Assembly (NCBI RefSeq): GCF_001306035.1
Contig: NZ_LGCM01000060.1
Span: 124,001-188,000, forward strand
Direction of reading: 5' to 3'
DNA from: Levilinea saccharolytica
GTDB taxonomy: Bacteria; Chloroflexota; Anaerolineae; Anaerolineales; Anaerolineaceae
Length of the DNA stretch: 64,000 nucleotides
Positions within the stretch are counted from its first letter, which is position 1, and the number at the start of each line of letters is the position of its first letter. The position numbers and the translations under genes were made by a program. Shown here piece after piece: positions 18,154-26,815 of the stretch. The notes beneath the pieces were generated by a model. It had not been told where the DNA came from and made no database searches. It worked only from the letters and a program-made list of their open reading frames with translations.

Positions 18154-19413
18154 TTACATTACACTTCTTAACAGTTGATCAAATTTCTTCGACAATGTTT
18201 CCCATGAATATTTTTCTTTATTAATAACCTTTATTTCATGTCCATTCATACACTCGACAATAAAATTAGCAATTTTTTCTACTTCATCATGGGAAAAAGA
18301 TTTCACTCCAACCTCAGTTAAAACGGATTCAACTGCGCTTCCCTTTGGAACGATGGACAGTATGGATGCTTCCATTCCAATCAATTCAAAGATTTTTCCT
18401 GGTATTACTCCTTTGTCTTCAATAGTTGGCACACCCGCATCAGAAGAAAGCACTACATTAAGTGAAGCCCCCTTTGCGTATGACAATACTTCTTTTCTTG
18501 GACAATTTCCATGGATAACAGAATCTTTTTGCAGTCCCCATTCTGCGATCTCATTCTTAACGACATCGGTATTTACTCCAAAATAATGAAATTTCCACTT
18601 GGGAGTCCTTTCTTTTTGTTTAATTGTTCGTAGGACTCTAAAAATTGTTGCAAGGGTCATTTTTGCAGATATCAAACTTCCTGAAAAAATGATAGAAAAG
18701 TGATCAAACGATTTAGCCTGAATATTTTGAATATCATTAATATCATATCCATTTGTAATAGTGAAAACTTTTCCAGTTATCCCATATTTATTTTCCAAAA
18801 CGGTTCCAGAGATGGGGGAAACAATTGTAACGGCTGCGCTTTTTTTCAGTAACTTTCTTTCTTGTTTCATTACCCACTTTCTATTGATCGGGCTCCAGGG
18901 ATTATTCGTCCATAAATCTCGATAGTCCATAATGTACGGCTTATTCAGTCGTTTGGATAATCGGTATGCTACTTCAAAGCCCCAAAATGGTGCACCCGTC
19001 GCAAGTATTACATCCACATCCGCAGGTTTTAATTTCCGGCATGCATGCAACGCACTTGGCACCCACCCTATCCAGTTTTGAATTCCCAATGATCGCGTTA
19101 CGACTCTTAAAACTCCACCAAAGAACCAAAATAGTTTACCTTGAGGGAGTTTGTACCTCCACGGAGCCAAACATTTAAGAAGATGATCTGTATAGATCAT
19201 CCTAATTCCCATCTTTTCGATATCATTTTTTATGCATTCAACATTGTCCAGGTTGCTCAGATCCCAAATAGAGATTTTTGGCGTTACCACGGTTACATCC
19301 CAACCTAAATCAATCAGGCAACGAGCCAGATTCCAGGGACGGATGCTTCCGGAAGAGATACGAACAGGAGGAAAATATCCTGCAAGCAGTAAAAGTTTTG
19401 GCCGACGAGTCAT
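18154..19413 (-). CDS. Glycosyltransferase family 4 (GT-B)
   Basis: I place the start at the ATG at 19413, which overlaps the TGA of the upstream glycosyltransferase gene (TGATG) and directly precedes the family-like opening RRPKLLLLAGYFPPVRISSG; a longer frame from 19434 exists. The donor half includes HFSIIFSGSLISAKMTLATI, WKFHYFGVNTDVVKNEI and KGVIPGKIFELIGMEASILS, the K.FE helix position of this group. The product of about 419 residues has no membrane segment. Translational coupling to its neighbour suggests that the two act in consecutive steps. Confidence 0.83.
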   Translation of the reverse strand: MTRRPKLLLLAGYFPPVRISSGSIRPWNLARCLIDLGWDVTVVTPKISIWDLSNLDNVECIKNDIEKMGIRMIYTDHLLKCLAPWRYKLPQGKLFWFFGGVLRVVTRSLGIQNWIGWVPSALHACRKLKPADVDVILATGAPFWGFEVAYRLSKRLNKPYIMDYRDLWTNNPWSPINRKWVMKQERKLLKKSAAVTIVSPISGTVLENKYGITGKVFTITNGYDINDIQNIQAKSFDHFSIIFSGSLISAKMTLATIFRVLRTIKQKERTPKWKFHYFGVNTDVVKNEIAEWGLQKDSVIHGNCPRKEVLSYAKGASLNVVLSSDAGVPTIEDKGVIPGKIFELIGMEASILSIVPKGSAVESVLTEVGVKSFSHDEVEKIANFIVECMNGHEIKVINKEKYSWETLSKKFDQLLRSVM

Positions 19414-20519
19414 CAATTTTCCTGTTTCAGGCAATTACTGTTTTCAAAATATGCAATCAAAGTTTGTTGGGCAAATCGTTCGGGAGTGAATTGGGATAGT
19501 TTATTAAAAGCTTGCTGTCCTACTCCCTCCACATCCTGCGACGCTGCTTTCTCCATAACTTCAGCCAGGCAGTCTGGATTATCTGGCTGAAACAACCATC
19601 CAAAGTCAGGAGTTACTAATTCAGGTAGGCACCCCATTCTGGGAACAATCACCGGGCGGGCAAAAGACATCGCAAGATTTGCAGTTCCAGAAGTTAAGAT
19701 CTTTGCAAAAGGCAAAACGATAATATCCGATGCATTGATATAAACCTGAATTTCATCATCAGGAATTGGCTTTAAATAGAGTTTAATCCGTTCATCTCCT
19801 GCTGCCATATCTTGAAGCGATTGAGCATACGCTTCAGGCGGAAATATATCTCCGGCTATTACCAAACGATAATTATCATTCTTAAGCTTGAGGAAAGCCT
19901 GAATCAAAATATCAACCCCTTTGTTTGGGCGTACTCCCCCAAAAAATGCAAAAGTTAAAGAAGTATCAGGAAGATGAAGTCTTTTCCGTGCTGCCTCTTT
20001 TGAAATTCTATTAGGATAATGATTGATTAAATTTGGATGATCAACATAATAGATACCTTTACGCCGGCCGTACCTTTGTGCCAATAATTTTCGAGCCTCA
20101 TTGCAATAAACAATGACTCGGTCTGAAAGATTCGCTGCAATCCAATGACCCAAATAGTCCATCCAGGCTGGTTGAACCACATAAGTTCCTTCAAGATTAT
20201 GGAGTGTGAATACTGTGCGATAGCCTAACACACGAGCAGCAATCATATACCATGCAAATAAGAATAATTTGATCAACTTCTTAATATTTGTCGATGATTT
20301 ATAAAATTGTTGAACAAAATGAAGATTGAGTATCTTAACATTATGGCGGTTATCTATCAACCATTTCAAGTTAAATGAATCTGGAGTATGGGAACAGAAA
20401 ATTACGCCTGTCTTCTCCAACTCTCTTGCAAGCATCGGCCAATAAGGGTTTCCCGATAACTTTTCAACGTTTGGAAAAAACGCTACCCCTTTTTCTCTCA
20501 AAGACATTTTTTTAACCAT
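19413..20519 (-). CDS. Glycosyltransferase family 4 (GT-B)
   Basis: This 368-residue protein carries the GT4 features LTFAFFGGVRPNKGVDILIQ, YRLVIAGDIFPPEAYAQSL, and IIVLPFAKILTSGTANLAMS followed by PRMGCLPELVTPDFGWLFQP. The early segment YRTVFTLHNLEG is typical of enzymes in which a His lies near the acceptor site. A GAGGGTGA stretch precedes the ATG. It starts 12 bp after the previous gene and ends in a TGATG overlap with the next, so the run of glycosyltransferases here is one tight translational unit of AT-rich composition. Confidence 0.86.
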   Translation of the reverse strand: MVKKMSLREKGVAFFPNVEKLSGNPYWPMLARELEKTGVIFCSHTPDSFNLKWLIDNRHNVKILNLHFVQQFYKSSTNIKKLIKLFLFAWYMIAARVLGYRTVFTLHNLEGTYVVQPAWMDYLGHWIAANLSDRVIVYCNEARKLLAQRYGRRKGIYYVDHPNLINHYPNRISKEAARKRLHLPDTSLTFAFFGGVRPNKGVDILIQAFLKLKNDNYRLVIAGDIFPPEAYAQSLQDMAAGDERIKLYLKPIPDDEIQVYINASDIIVLPFAKILTSGTANLAMSFARPVIVPRMGCLPELVTPDFGWLFQPDNPDCLAEVMEKAASQDVEGVGQQAFNKLSQFTPERFAQQTLIAYFENSNCLKQEN

Positions 20520-20531
20520 TCACCCTCGCAT

Positions 20532-21794
20532 TTAATGATGGGCTTTCTGTGCATAAACTTTATCTGCTTGCAGGCTTTCGACTAAATATTCCTCAATTGA
20601 ATCTATATACCGGTCGAATTCATGCTCCTGCTCGATTTGACGTCGTGCGCTCATCACAATTTTTTTATATTTTTCTGCATCGGTTATCAAATTCACTATC
20701 ACATCTGCTGCTTCAACGAAATTACCCTCTGAAATCACAAAACCTGTTTCATGATCGTGAATAATCTCTTTCGAACCTTCATTGCCATAGGTTATGAGCG
20801 CACATCCACTTGCCATTGCTTCAAGCGAAATGCGTGAAAACCCTGTCTGAAAGTAACTGGGAAAAAAACAAATATCTGAATTACGATAAAATTCTGCCAG
20901 CTGCAATTGAGGTACCATTGGCAAATATTCGATGACATCATCAAGACCATCTTTCTTGATCATGGTTTTGATTTCAGTAAAATATTCTTCTGATTGAATT
21001 TTGCCAACAATCCTGAGCTTTACCTTTATTCCCCTCTTCAAGAGTTCTTTTACCAAATCCAATGAATCTTTTGTGCCTTTGATTGGCTTGATCCTACCGG
21101 GAAGGAGAATGTGTACAGGTGAACCCACTCCCTCCCGCAATTGAAAAGGGAATTTTTGCACATCAATACCCGAATAAATAACCCTTGCATTTTCAACCGG
21201 AACACCGCCTTCTTGAGAATATTTCAATGCAGAATTACAGTTAAAATAAATCCGCATACTTTGAGGCCAGGTCCAATGTGGTACGATTAGGTTAGCAGTA
21301 ACGAGGCTGACAAGCAGGTAAATAAACTCTTTCAACGTATTCTTAATGAAGGAATCCTTCTCGTTCTTATAGAAATACAATCCTCTGTTGTGGATTTTAG
21401 TTAAATAAAGAAGTCCCCCGCCACCCTCATCGTAAACAATTTGAATATTCTGACGTGAAAAATAGGGCAATATTGCATTTGAGAGGGGTTGAATTCCCCA
21501 TAAATAAATGATATCAGGTTTATACTCTTTTACTTTTCGATCTATGAATTTCAGGTCATTCGCATCCTTGTAAATTTGACTTAAGATATTCCGGGATTTA
21601 GATTTTAGGTGCAATTTCCTTTCAATCAATAACTCTTCTTCGTGAGTCTCACAACTCTTCTCTGAAACTCGGGAAGTAAGTATTAAAATTTCATGTCCTC
21701 GTTTTGAAAGGCTATCAACTACATCTTTACACCGAATTTCATACCCTCCCACTTGATATGGAGGGTAGGATGCAGTTATTACCAATAGCCTCAT
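20532..21794 (-). CDS. Glycosyltransferase family 4 (GT-B)
   Basis: The 420-residue product begins RLLVITASYPPYQVGGYEIR, the usual glycine-rich opening of GT4 enzymes. It has a clear donor domain: HILLPGRIKPIKGTKDSLDL, VKLRIVGKIQSEEYFTEIK, ICFFPSYFQTGFSRISLEAM and YGNEGSKEIIHDHETGFVIS. An EX7E-like arrangement is degenerate at its first position. Its ATG overlaps the stop of the upstream epimerase gene (ATGA at 21791-21794), implying coupled translation. The sugar it transfers might be the product of that epimerase, but this rests on position only. Confidence 0.88.
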   Translation of the reverse strand: MRLLVITASYPPYQVGGYEIRCKDVVDSLSKRGHEILILTSRVSEKSCETHEEELLIERKLHLKSKSRNILSQIYKDANDLKFIDRKVKEYKPDIIYLWGIQPLSNAILPYFSRQNIQIVYDEGGGGLLYLTKIHNRGLYFYKNEKDSFIKNTLKEFIYLLVSLVTANLIVPHWTWPQSMRIYFNCNSALKYSQEGGVPVENARVIYSGIDVQKFPFQLREGVGSPVHILLPGRIKPIKGTKDSLDLVKELLKRGIKVKLRIVGKIQSEEYFTEIKTMIKKDGLDDVIEYLPMVPQLQLAEFYRNSDICFFPSYFQTGFSRISLEAMASGCALITYGNEGSKEIIHDHETGFVISEGNFVEAADVIVNLITDAEKYKKIVMSARRQIEQEHEFDRYIDSIEEYLVESLQADKVYAQKAHH

Positions 21795-22762
21795 TTTCGC
21801 CCTGCCGCGCTATTTTTCTCTACCTGTGCTTTGATCCAGGGATAGGTTTCAGCAATACCATCTTTAAGAGAGTATTTCGCTTTCCAGCCAATGGAATAGA
21901 TCCTTGCATTGCTGAAATTTCGAGAATGCACACCGACAGGTCCATCAATACTTTTCGTATGCACGTTTTTTCCAGCAATTTCACAAACCGTTTCAACTAA
22001 TTCATTAACACTAACATATTGTGGACAGCCAATGTTCACCGGCCCTTCCAGGTCAGAATGCATCAGCAAATAGATTCCCTCTATCATATCAGCGACATAC
22101 GTATAAGAGCGAATCGCTGAGCCATCACCCCACACCTCAATTTCCCCACCATCATTCGCTTCTGCAATCTTCCTGCAGATTGCAGCAGGAGCCTTTTCTC
22201 TTCCGCCATGCCATTCCCCTTCGGGGCCGTAGCAATTTTGAAACCTGGCGATCCTGACCTTCATATCACTTTTTTTACTGTACGCTATTGCCATGAGTTC
22301 AGAATATAGTTTCTCCCATCCATATTCATTATTAGGTTTGGCAGGAATCGCTTCAAACTCGTGCATTTCCGGCTCGCCCGGCTGCATATCCCTGTAAACA
22401 CAAACCGAAGAGGAAAAGAAGTACCTGGGAACACCAAATGTTGCGGCGTTGTGGGTCATGTGAGTATTGATCAATATATTGTTATGCATGATCTGTGTTT
22501 CGGCTGAGTGAATAAAACCCAATCCACCCATATCTGCAGCCAATTGATAAACTTCGTCAAAGGTACCGTGATCAACAGATAATGCTTTTTTGCAGTTCTC
22601 CTCTTCGCGAAGATCAAGAAGAAGAAATTCATCTGCTTCAGAGGTAGAAAATTGGTGCTGATTAATATCAACTCCACGTACCCAGTAACCCTCTTTTTTT
22701 AACTTTTTAACCAAATGACCACCGATGAAACCTCCAGCGCCATTAACTAATGCTCTTTTCAT
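21791..22762 (-). CDS. GDP-mannose 3,5-epimerase-like NAD-dependent epimerase
   Basis: This 323-residue extended-SDR enzyme has the Rossmann motif GAGGFIGG near the start, an SSSVCVYRD active-site strand and a YGWEK (YxxxK) catalytic pair. AADMGGLGFI, GGREKAPAAICRK, EVWGDGSAIRSYTYV and VNIGCPQYVSVNELVE closely follow plant GDP-mannose 3,5-epimerase, which converts GDP-mannose to GDP-L-galactose. Here it would supply a rare sugar donor for the polysaccharide. Other NAD-dependent sugar epimerases share the scaffold, so the exact reaction is a strong guess rather than certain. A GAGG ribosome binding site precedes the ATG, and the gene is coupled to the following glycosyltransferase. Confidence 0.82.
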   Translation of the reverse strand: MKRALVNGAGGFIGGHLVKKLKKEGYWVRGVDINQHQFSTSEADEFLLLDLREEENCKKALSVDHGTFDEVYQLAADMGGLGFIHSAETQIMHNNILINTHMTHNAATFGVPRYFFSSSVCVYRDMQPGEPEMHEFEAIPAKPNNEYGWEKLYSELMAIAYSKKSDMKVRIARFQNCYGPEGEWHGGREKAPAAICRKIAEANDGGEIEVWGDGSAIRSYTYVADMIEGIYLLMHSDLEGPVNIGCPQYVSVNELVETVCEIAGKNVHTKSIDGPVGVHSRNFSNARIYSIGWKAKYSLKDGIAETYPWIKAQVEKNSAAGRK

Positions 22763-22804
22763 AAAACCTCGCTCAACGAAAAAATATGCGATTTTGATAA
22801 CTAA

Positions 22805-24085
22805 TTAGTTAATCATCCATTTACTTTCAGCAAAAAACCTACCCCTTGTGGTTAATAATTCTCGGTTCAATTCTTTTTGCTTTAGAACTCTAAAATTGAA
22901 GCATCTCTCCACTTTGTCCACCCTGGTGTGATGAAGTCCTACCCAAAGATTGATCACATAATTATCTGGGAATAAATGGAGGGGTGGAATTATCGCTGTT
23001 ACAATCGGATTTTCGTTCGAGATCTTATTTGCCATCTCAATTTGGGGTTCATATTCACTCTCAAAATGATAAAGGGGGTAATCGTTTTCATCTAATATTT
23101 CGATTGCATAGTTTAAGTTAAGTCGTAAAGGATTGCTAACTCTAAATTCAATTTTGATTTCTTTATCCATTTCAAAACTGAGAGATGGGTTATTTTCAGA
23201 GTTTATCATTCGCGCCCAGGTTATTCTTGCTTCTCCACTACCAGAATGAGGCAAATCACTACAATCGATCTCGCCAGGGGTGCTATTTCCAATACCTTCT
23301 TTTGTTGATTCGAGGTATTTGTTTATTACCTCCGTTGAATCACCAGTATATTGGATCACTCCTCTTTTTATTATTAAGGATTTCGGGCACAAATTTCTCA
23401 CCGCACCCATATTGTGGCTCACGAAGAGTACTGTTCTCCCCTCTTTGGATGCCAAGTCGCCCATCTTGCCCAGGCACTTTTTCTGGAACTCGGCGTCGCC
23501 CACGGCCAATACTTCATCAATCAGTAGGATTTCAGACTCTAGGAATGCGGCGACTGCGAATGCAAGCCTTACGAACATACCGGTGGAATAACGCTTGACG
23601 GGTGTCCCTATGAACTGTTCGATCCCTGCAAAAGCCACAATCTCATCAAATTTGCGGCGCACCTCCTGGCGGGTCATGCCCAAAATGGCCCCGTTCAGGT
23701 AAATGTTCTCGCGGCCGGTCAGCTCGGGGTGAAAGCCGGTGCCCACCTCCAGCAGGCTGGCGATGCGCCCGCGCACCTTCACCTGGCCGCTGGTGGGCGC
23801 CGTCACCCGCGAGAGAATTTTGAGCAAAGTGCTCTTACCCGCCCCGTTGCGGCCAATGACCCCCAATACCTCACCCTGATCCACCGTGAAGGAAACGTCC
23901 CGCAGCGCCCACATTTCCTCACCCATGCGGTTGCCGTGGTCGGTTTCGCCGATGCGCAGCAGCGGGTTGGGCTTGCCGCGTACCCTGGCCCACCACACCG
24001 ACAGGTCGCGCGCAAAGGTGCCCGTGCCGATCTGGCCCAGGCGGTAGGATTTGGATAAATGTTCAACGGAGATGACAGGGGGCAT
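22805..24085 (-). CDS. Polysaccharide ABC exporter ATPase with Wzt-type C-terminal domain
   Basis: The first 240 residues form the nucleotide-binding domain: Walker A GRNGAGKSTLLK, the Wzt-type signature RYSTGMFVRLAFAVA, Walker B EILLIDEVLAVGDAE and the H-loop LFVSHNMGAV. Residues from about 255 onward form a beta-rich domain like that of Wzt, which recognises the finished glycan. The likely start is the ATG at 24085 (PPVISVEHLSKSYRLG); a TTG at 24106 would lengthen it. The 5' part is GC-rich and the 3' part strongly AT-rich, with the change around 23.4-23.6 kb, so the gene looks recombinant. Its permease partner lies upstream, separated by the GxxExxY gene and repeats. Confidence 0.92.
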   Translation of the reverse strand: MPPVISVEHLSKSYRLGQIGTGTFARDLSVWWARVRGKPNPLLRIGETDHGNRMGEEMWALRDVSFTVDQGEVLGVIGRNGAGKSTLLKILSRVTAPTSGQVKVRGRIASLLEVGTGFHPELTGRENIYLNGAILGMTRQEVRRKFDEIVAFAGIEQFIGTPVKRYSTGMFVRLAFAVAAFLESEILLIDEVLAVGDAEFQKKCLGKMGDLASKEGRTVLFVSHNMGAVRNLCPKSLIIKRGVIQYTGDSTEVINKYLESTKEGIGNSTPGEIDCSDLPHSGSGEARITWARMINSENNPSLSFEMDKEIKIEFRVSNPLRLNLNYAIEILDENDYPLYHFESEYEPQIEMANKISNENPIVTAIIPPLHLFPDNYVINLWVGLHHTRVDKVERCFNFRVLKQKELNRELLTTRGRFFAESKWMIN

Positions 24086-24129
24086 AAGTGAGAGAAACCT
24101 CAACAACTTTCATTGGAAAAATCATTTTC

Positions 24130-24160
24130 GAACCGCTAAGCAACAAAGCACGCCAGGAAT
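24130..24160 (+). repeat. Inverted partial match to the 94-bp tandem repeat
   Basis: The stretch GAACCGCTAAG followed two positions later by a CAAAG block matches, in reverse orientation, the part of the 94-bp repeat reading ACCTTAGCGGTTC. It lies just downstream of the GxxExxY gene, so that gene sits between oppositely oriented copies. The match is short and imperfect. Confidence 0.35.
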
Positions 24161-24167
24161 GAATGGT

Positions 24168-24557
24168 TTAATGCTGATGGACCATTCGCTTGATGCCCTG
24201 TTTGATTAAGAGCACATTCCAATTGATCAGAAATCCTAGAGAGCAAGCCTGCAATTTCATGTAGGTCAGCAGTTGAGCTTCATGGATGGGCAAAATAGCG
24301 GCGGATGTTTTGTTTTCAACGATTACACATTCCTCGACCAGCATGTCGATCCGGTAGCCTGCATCGATGAGAATTCCATCATAAGCCACTGGCAAGGATA
24401 CTTCGCATTCTACTTTCAGGCCGCGTTTACGCAGCTCGTGAGCCAGACAAATTTGGTAGGCAGATTCAAGCAGGCCAGGGCCTAATGCCTGATGGACTTT
24501 TAGCGCCGCATCCACAATTTGCTTGCCAATTTCGTCTTTTTCTTCTCTTGTTTTCAT
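24168..24557 (-). CDS. GxxExxY family protein
   Basis: The product of about 129 residues contains ALKVHQALGPGLLESAYQIC, which includes the family-defining G-x-x-E-x-x-Y motif, and downstream residues such as DAGYRIDMLVEECVIVENK that resemble a PD-(D/E)XK nuclease-like core (D, then E-x-K). The biochemical role of this family is unknown. The longer frame to 24662 runs backwards into the tandem repeats and its extra residues are repeat-derived, so I prefer the ATG at 24557, although no strong ribosome binding site is visible there. It interrupts the permease/ATPase pair of the polysaccharide exporter and is flanked by repeats. Confidence 0.78.
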   Translation of the reverse strand: MKTREEKDEIGKQIVDAALKVHQALGPGLLESAYQICLAHELRKRGLKVECEVSLPVAYDGILIDAGYRIDMLVEECVIVENKTSAAILPIHEAQLLTYMKLQACSLGFLINWNVLLIKQGIKRMVHQH

Positions 24558-24586
24558 ATTCACTGCCGCAAGCTTTTTCTTTTTCG

Positions 24587-24941
24587 CCGCCAAGAAGCCA
24601 AGGACGCCAAGGTTTTTTACCCGATCTTTCTTTGGACCCTTCGCGCCTTCGCGATTCTCCAATACGAAGGCACTCTTTTTACCGCCAAGACGCCAAGAAC
24701 GCTAAGGTTTCTACTTCATCTTTCTTTGCGTCCTTTGCGCCTTCGCGGTTCTCCAATACAAAGACGCTTTTTTTACCGCCAAGACGCCAAGAACGCTAAG
24801 GTTTCTACTTCATCTTTCTTCGCGCCCTTTGCACCTTAGCGGTTCTCCAATACAAAGACGCTTTTTTTACCGCCAAGACGCCAAGAACGCTAAGGTTTTT
24901 TATCAGATCTTTCGTTGCGCTCTTCGCACCTTCGCAGTTCA
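24587..24941. repeat. Tandem repeat, about 3.8 copies of a 94-bp unit
   Basis: Units begin at about 24587, 24682, 24776 and 24870, each with CGCCAAGACGCCAAGAACG (or a close variant in the first), then a T/C-rich middle and CCTTTGCGCCTTCGCGG. The middle two copies are nearly identical, the outer ones more diverged. The array fills the gap between the GxxExxY gene and the permease gene. Repeats of this CGCCAAG/CTTCGCG style are scattered through many bacterial genomes; I recall them near GxxExxY genes. Confidence 0.9.
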
Positions 24942-24965
24942 CTACTCACCGCGAAAATATCCGGC

Positions 24966-25841
24966 CTACACCGTGTCCATAAACGTGGCCTCGACTCGGT
25001 TAAAAATCACCGCGCCCAGCAGCACCACCACCAGCATAAAGCCAAAGCTATACAGCAAATGCCACAGATCCACCGTGCCCGCCCCCAGGAACGCATAGCG
25101 GAAAGTCTCCACAATCGGCGTCATAGGGTTGATCTGAATCACCCACTGCCAGCCCTGGGGGATCGAAGAGACCGGATAAATCACCGGCGTGGCGTACATC
25201 AGCAGCTGCACCCCAAACTGCACCAGAAAGCGCAGGTCGCGGTATTTGGTGGTCAGCGACGAAATGATCACGCCAAACCCCAGGCCCAATCCAGCCATCA
25301 TCATAATCAGCAGCGGCGAAAACGCCACCCACAGCCAGTTTGGCGAAATCTGCGACCCTTGCACAGCGAAGAACAGGGCAAAGATCAGGAACATGCCAAA
25401 CTGGATGACGAAAGTGATCAAATTGGAAATCAGAATAGAGACAGGCACCGCCAGGCGCGGGAAATACACCTTGCCGAACAGGTTAGCGTTCTGCACAAAA
25501 GTGTTGGAGGTTTTATTCAGGCAGTCGGCAAAGTAAGACCAGACCACCGTGCCGGACATGTAAAAGAGAAACTGCGGCAGGCCGTCGGTGGGCAATTGGG
25601 CAATGTTGCCGAAAATCACCGTGAAAGTGATGGTGGTCAGCAGCGGCTGGATCAAATACCACAGCGGGCCAAGAATGGTCTGCTTGTACACAGCCACAAA
25701 ATCGCGCCGAACAAAAAGCATCACCAGATCGCGGTATTTCCACAATTCACCCAAGCGCAAATCGAACAGCCCGCGCTGCGGTTCGATAATTAAATCCCAA
25801 GAAGCATCTTCAGGAGGGGTTTGCATCAACGTTTCTGTCAT
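24966..25841 (-). CDS. Polysaccharide ABC-2 exporter permease (Wzm/TagG-like)
   Basis: This protein of about 291 residues begins with a cytoplasmic segment ending LWKYRDLVMLFVRRDFVAVY and KQTILGPLWYLIQPLL, the standard entry of ABC-2 export permeases, and continues with six hydrophobic helices. TNPxTP-like INPMTPIVETFRYAFLG sits before the last helix, as in Wzm/TagG proteins. With the Wzt-like ATPase it should export a finished glycan across the inner membrane. The frame extends to 25985, but the added residues are basic and unlike the family; I take the ATG at 25841, without a clear ribosome binding site. Confidence 0.9.
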   Translation of the reverse strand: MTETLMQTPPEDASWDLIIEPQRGLFDLRLGELWKYRDLVMLFVRRDFVAVYKQTILGPLWYLIQPLLTTITFTVIFGNIAQLPTDGLPQFLFYMSGTVVWSYFADCLNKTSNTFVQNANLFGKVYFPRLAVPVSILISNLITFVIQFGMFLIFALFFAVQGSQISPNWLWVAFSPLLIMMMAGLGLGFGVIISSLTTKYRDLRFLVQFGVQLLMYATPVIYPVSSIPQGWQWVIQINPMTPIVETFRYAFLGAGTVDLWHLLYSFGFMLVVVLLGAVIFNRVEATFMDTV

Positions 25842-25956
25842 TCGGAAGGATCGTTCGCCTTTTTCCATGCATCCGCCCCGCCGACATCCGCTTCGGATCT
25901 CAGCCAGGGTAGAAATGTAGATAACCGCGCCGCGCCTGCTGCCCTTGCCGGGGCCT

Positions 25957-26472
25957 TCAGGCAATTTGCTTTTTCTTCTGCACAAAACCGGTGGGCAGTT
26001 CCACCGGGATTTGCCGTCCGCGCAAAAACTGGATCAAAACGCGCACCCGCTCCTTATCGGAGAGGCTGGCGTCAAAAATGGCCTCATAGCCGGCAAACGG
26101 CCCACCATCAATGCACACCCGGTCCCCAGCCTTCAGCTCGTGCAGCTGCTCGCCGCCCGAATCCTGAATGGCAGACACCCGCTGGCGGATCGCGCCGATC
26201 AACCCCTCCGGCACGCTGGCCGGCTCAGCGCCAAAACACACCAACCCGGCCGAACCCGGCATCCAATGGAAAGTGGAGGAACTGACCTGGTCCAGATCGA
26301 CATGTACAAAAAGGTAACCCGGAAAATACGGCTTCACCTTTCGCGCGCGGGGGTTAACCGTGCGCACCGGGATGCGCGGCAGAAAGGCTTCCAATTGGTG
26401 AGCCGCCAGTTGACTGAAAAAGAAACTTTCTTTATTCGGTTTACTGCGCAGCACATACCATGATAGGGCCAT
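25957..26472 (-). CDS. NusG/RfaH-like transcription antiterminator
   Basis: This protein of about 171 residues has the NusG N-terminal domain (SWYVLRSKPNKESFFFSQLA, PYFPGYLFVHVDLDQ) and a C-terminal KOW domain (LKAGDRVCIDGGPFAGYEAI). It resembles specialised paralogues such as RfaH and UpxY that bind RNA polymerase and prevent early termination in long polysaccharide operons. I use the ATG at 26472, seven bases after GAGGAA; the frame could start at 26496. It is the first gene of a minus-strand run of about 21 kb ending with the LysM gene, which fits an operon-specific antiterminator. Confidence 0.9.
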   Translation of the reverse strand: MALSWYVLRSKPNKESFFFSQLAAHQLEAFLPRIPVRTVNPRARKVKPYFPGYLFVHVDLDQVSSSTFHWMPGSAGLVCFGAEPASVPEGLIGAIRQRVSAIQDSGGEQLHELKAGDRVCIDGGPFAGYEAIFDASLSDKERVRVLIQFLRGRQIPVELPTGFVQKKKQIA

Positions 26473-26815
26473 TGAGGCTTCCTCACAGAGGGTCACTCAA
26501 AATCAACAGCGAAAACCAACAGCTATGCACAATTATAGGATGATTCTACACGATTCGAGTCAAGCAGTCTTTTCCCCCACAGAATGTCATCTTACCGTTA
26601 CCGCCAGAGGGTGACTCCTCATCAGCGTTATTATACTATCATGTTATGATTTTAAAGAAGTAATATTCGACCGAAATTAATCGTGACAGTTGTTAAAAGG
26701 CAACCTTCCCGGTGCAAGCTTCCCCTCCTCCCCCACCTTCGACACGCTCTTTCTATTCCGTCCTGAATCCCATAAAATAAACACATCAAAAAAAGCGAAA
26801 CGGACAGGCACACCC
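26473..26815. other. Divergent intergenic region with repeated 13-mer
   Basis: This stretch separates the polysaccharide operon from the plus-strand thioredoxin-like gene. It holds a minus-strand promoter-like sequence (26630-26658) and two near-identical 13-mers, CAGAGGGTCACTC at 26486-26498 and CAGAGGGTGACTC at 26605-26617, in the transcribed leader of the operon. These could be operator or antiterminator loading sites. No gene was found inside. Confidence 0.5.
26630..26658 (-). promoter_or_regulatory. Candidate promoter of the polysaccharide operon
   Basis: On the minus strand a perfect TATAAT lies at 26635-26630, with a weak -35-like TTCTTT about 18 bases upstream. It would give a leader of roughly 150 bases before the NusG-like gene. 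Confidence 0.45.

Noticed and set aside
24519-24839. Plus-strand open frames encoding repeated FYRQDAKNAKV peptides
   Set aside because: These are translations of the 94-bp tandem repeat; the open frames follow from the repeat sequence and have no start signals.
24587-24941. CRISPR array
   Set aside because: The units are whole 94-bp tandem copies without unique spacers, and no cas gene is nearby.
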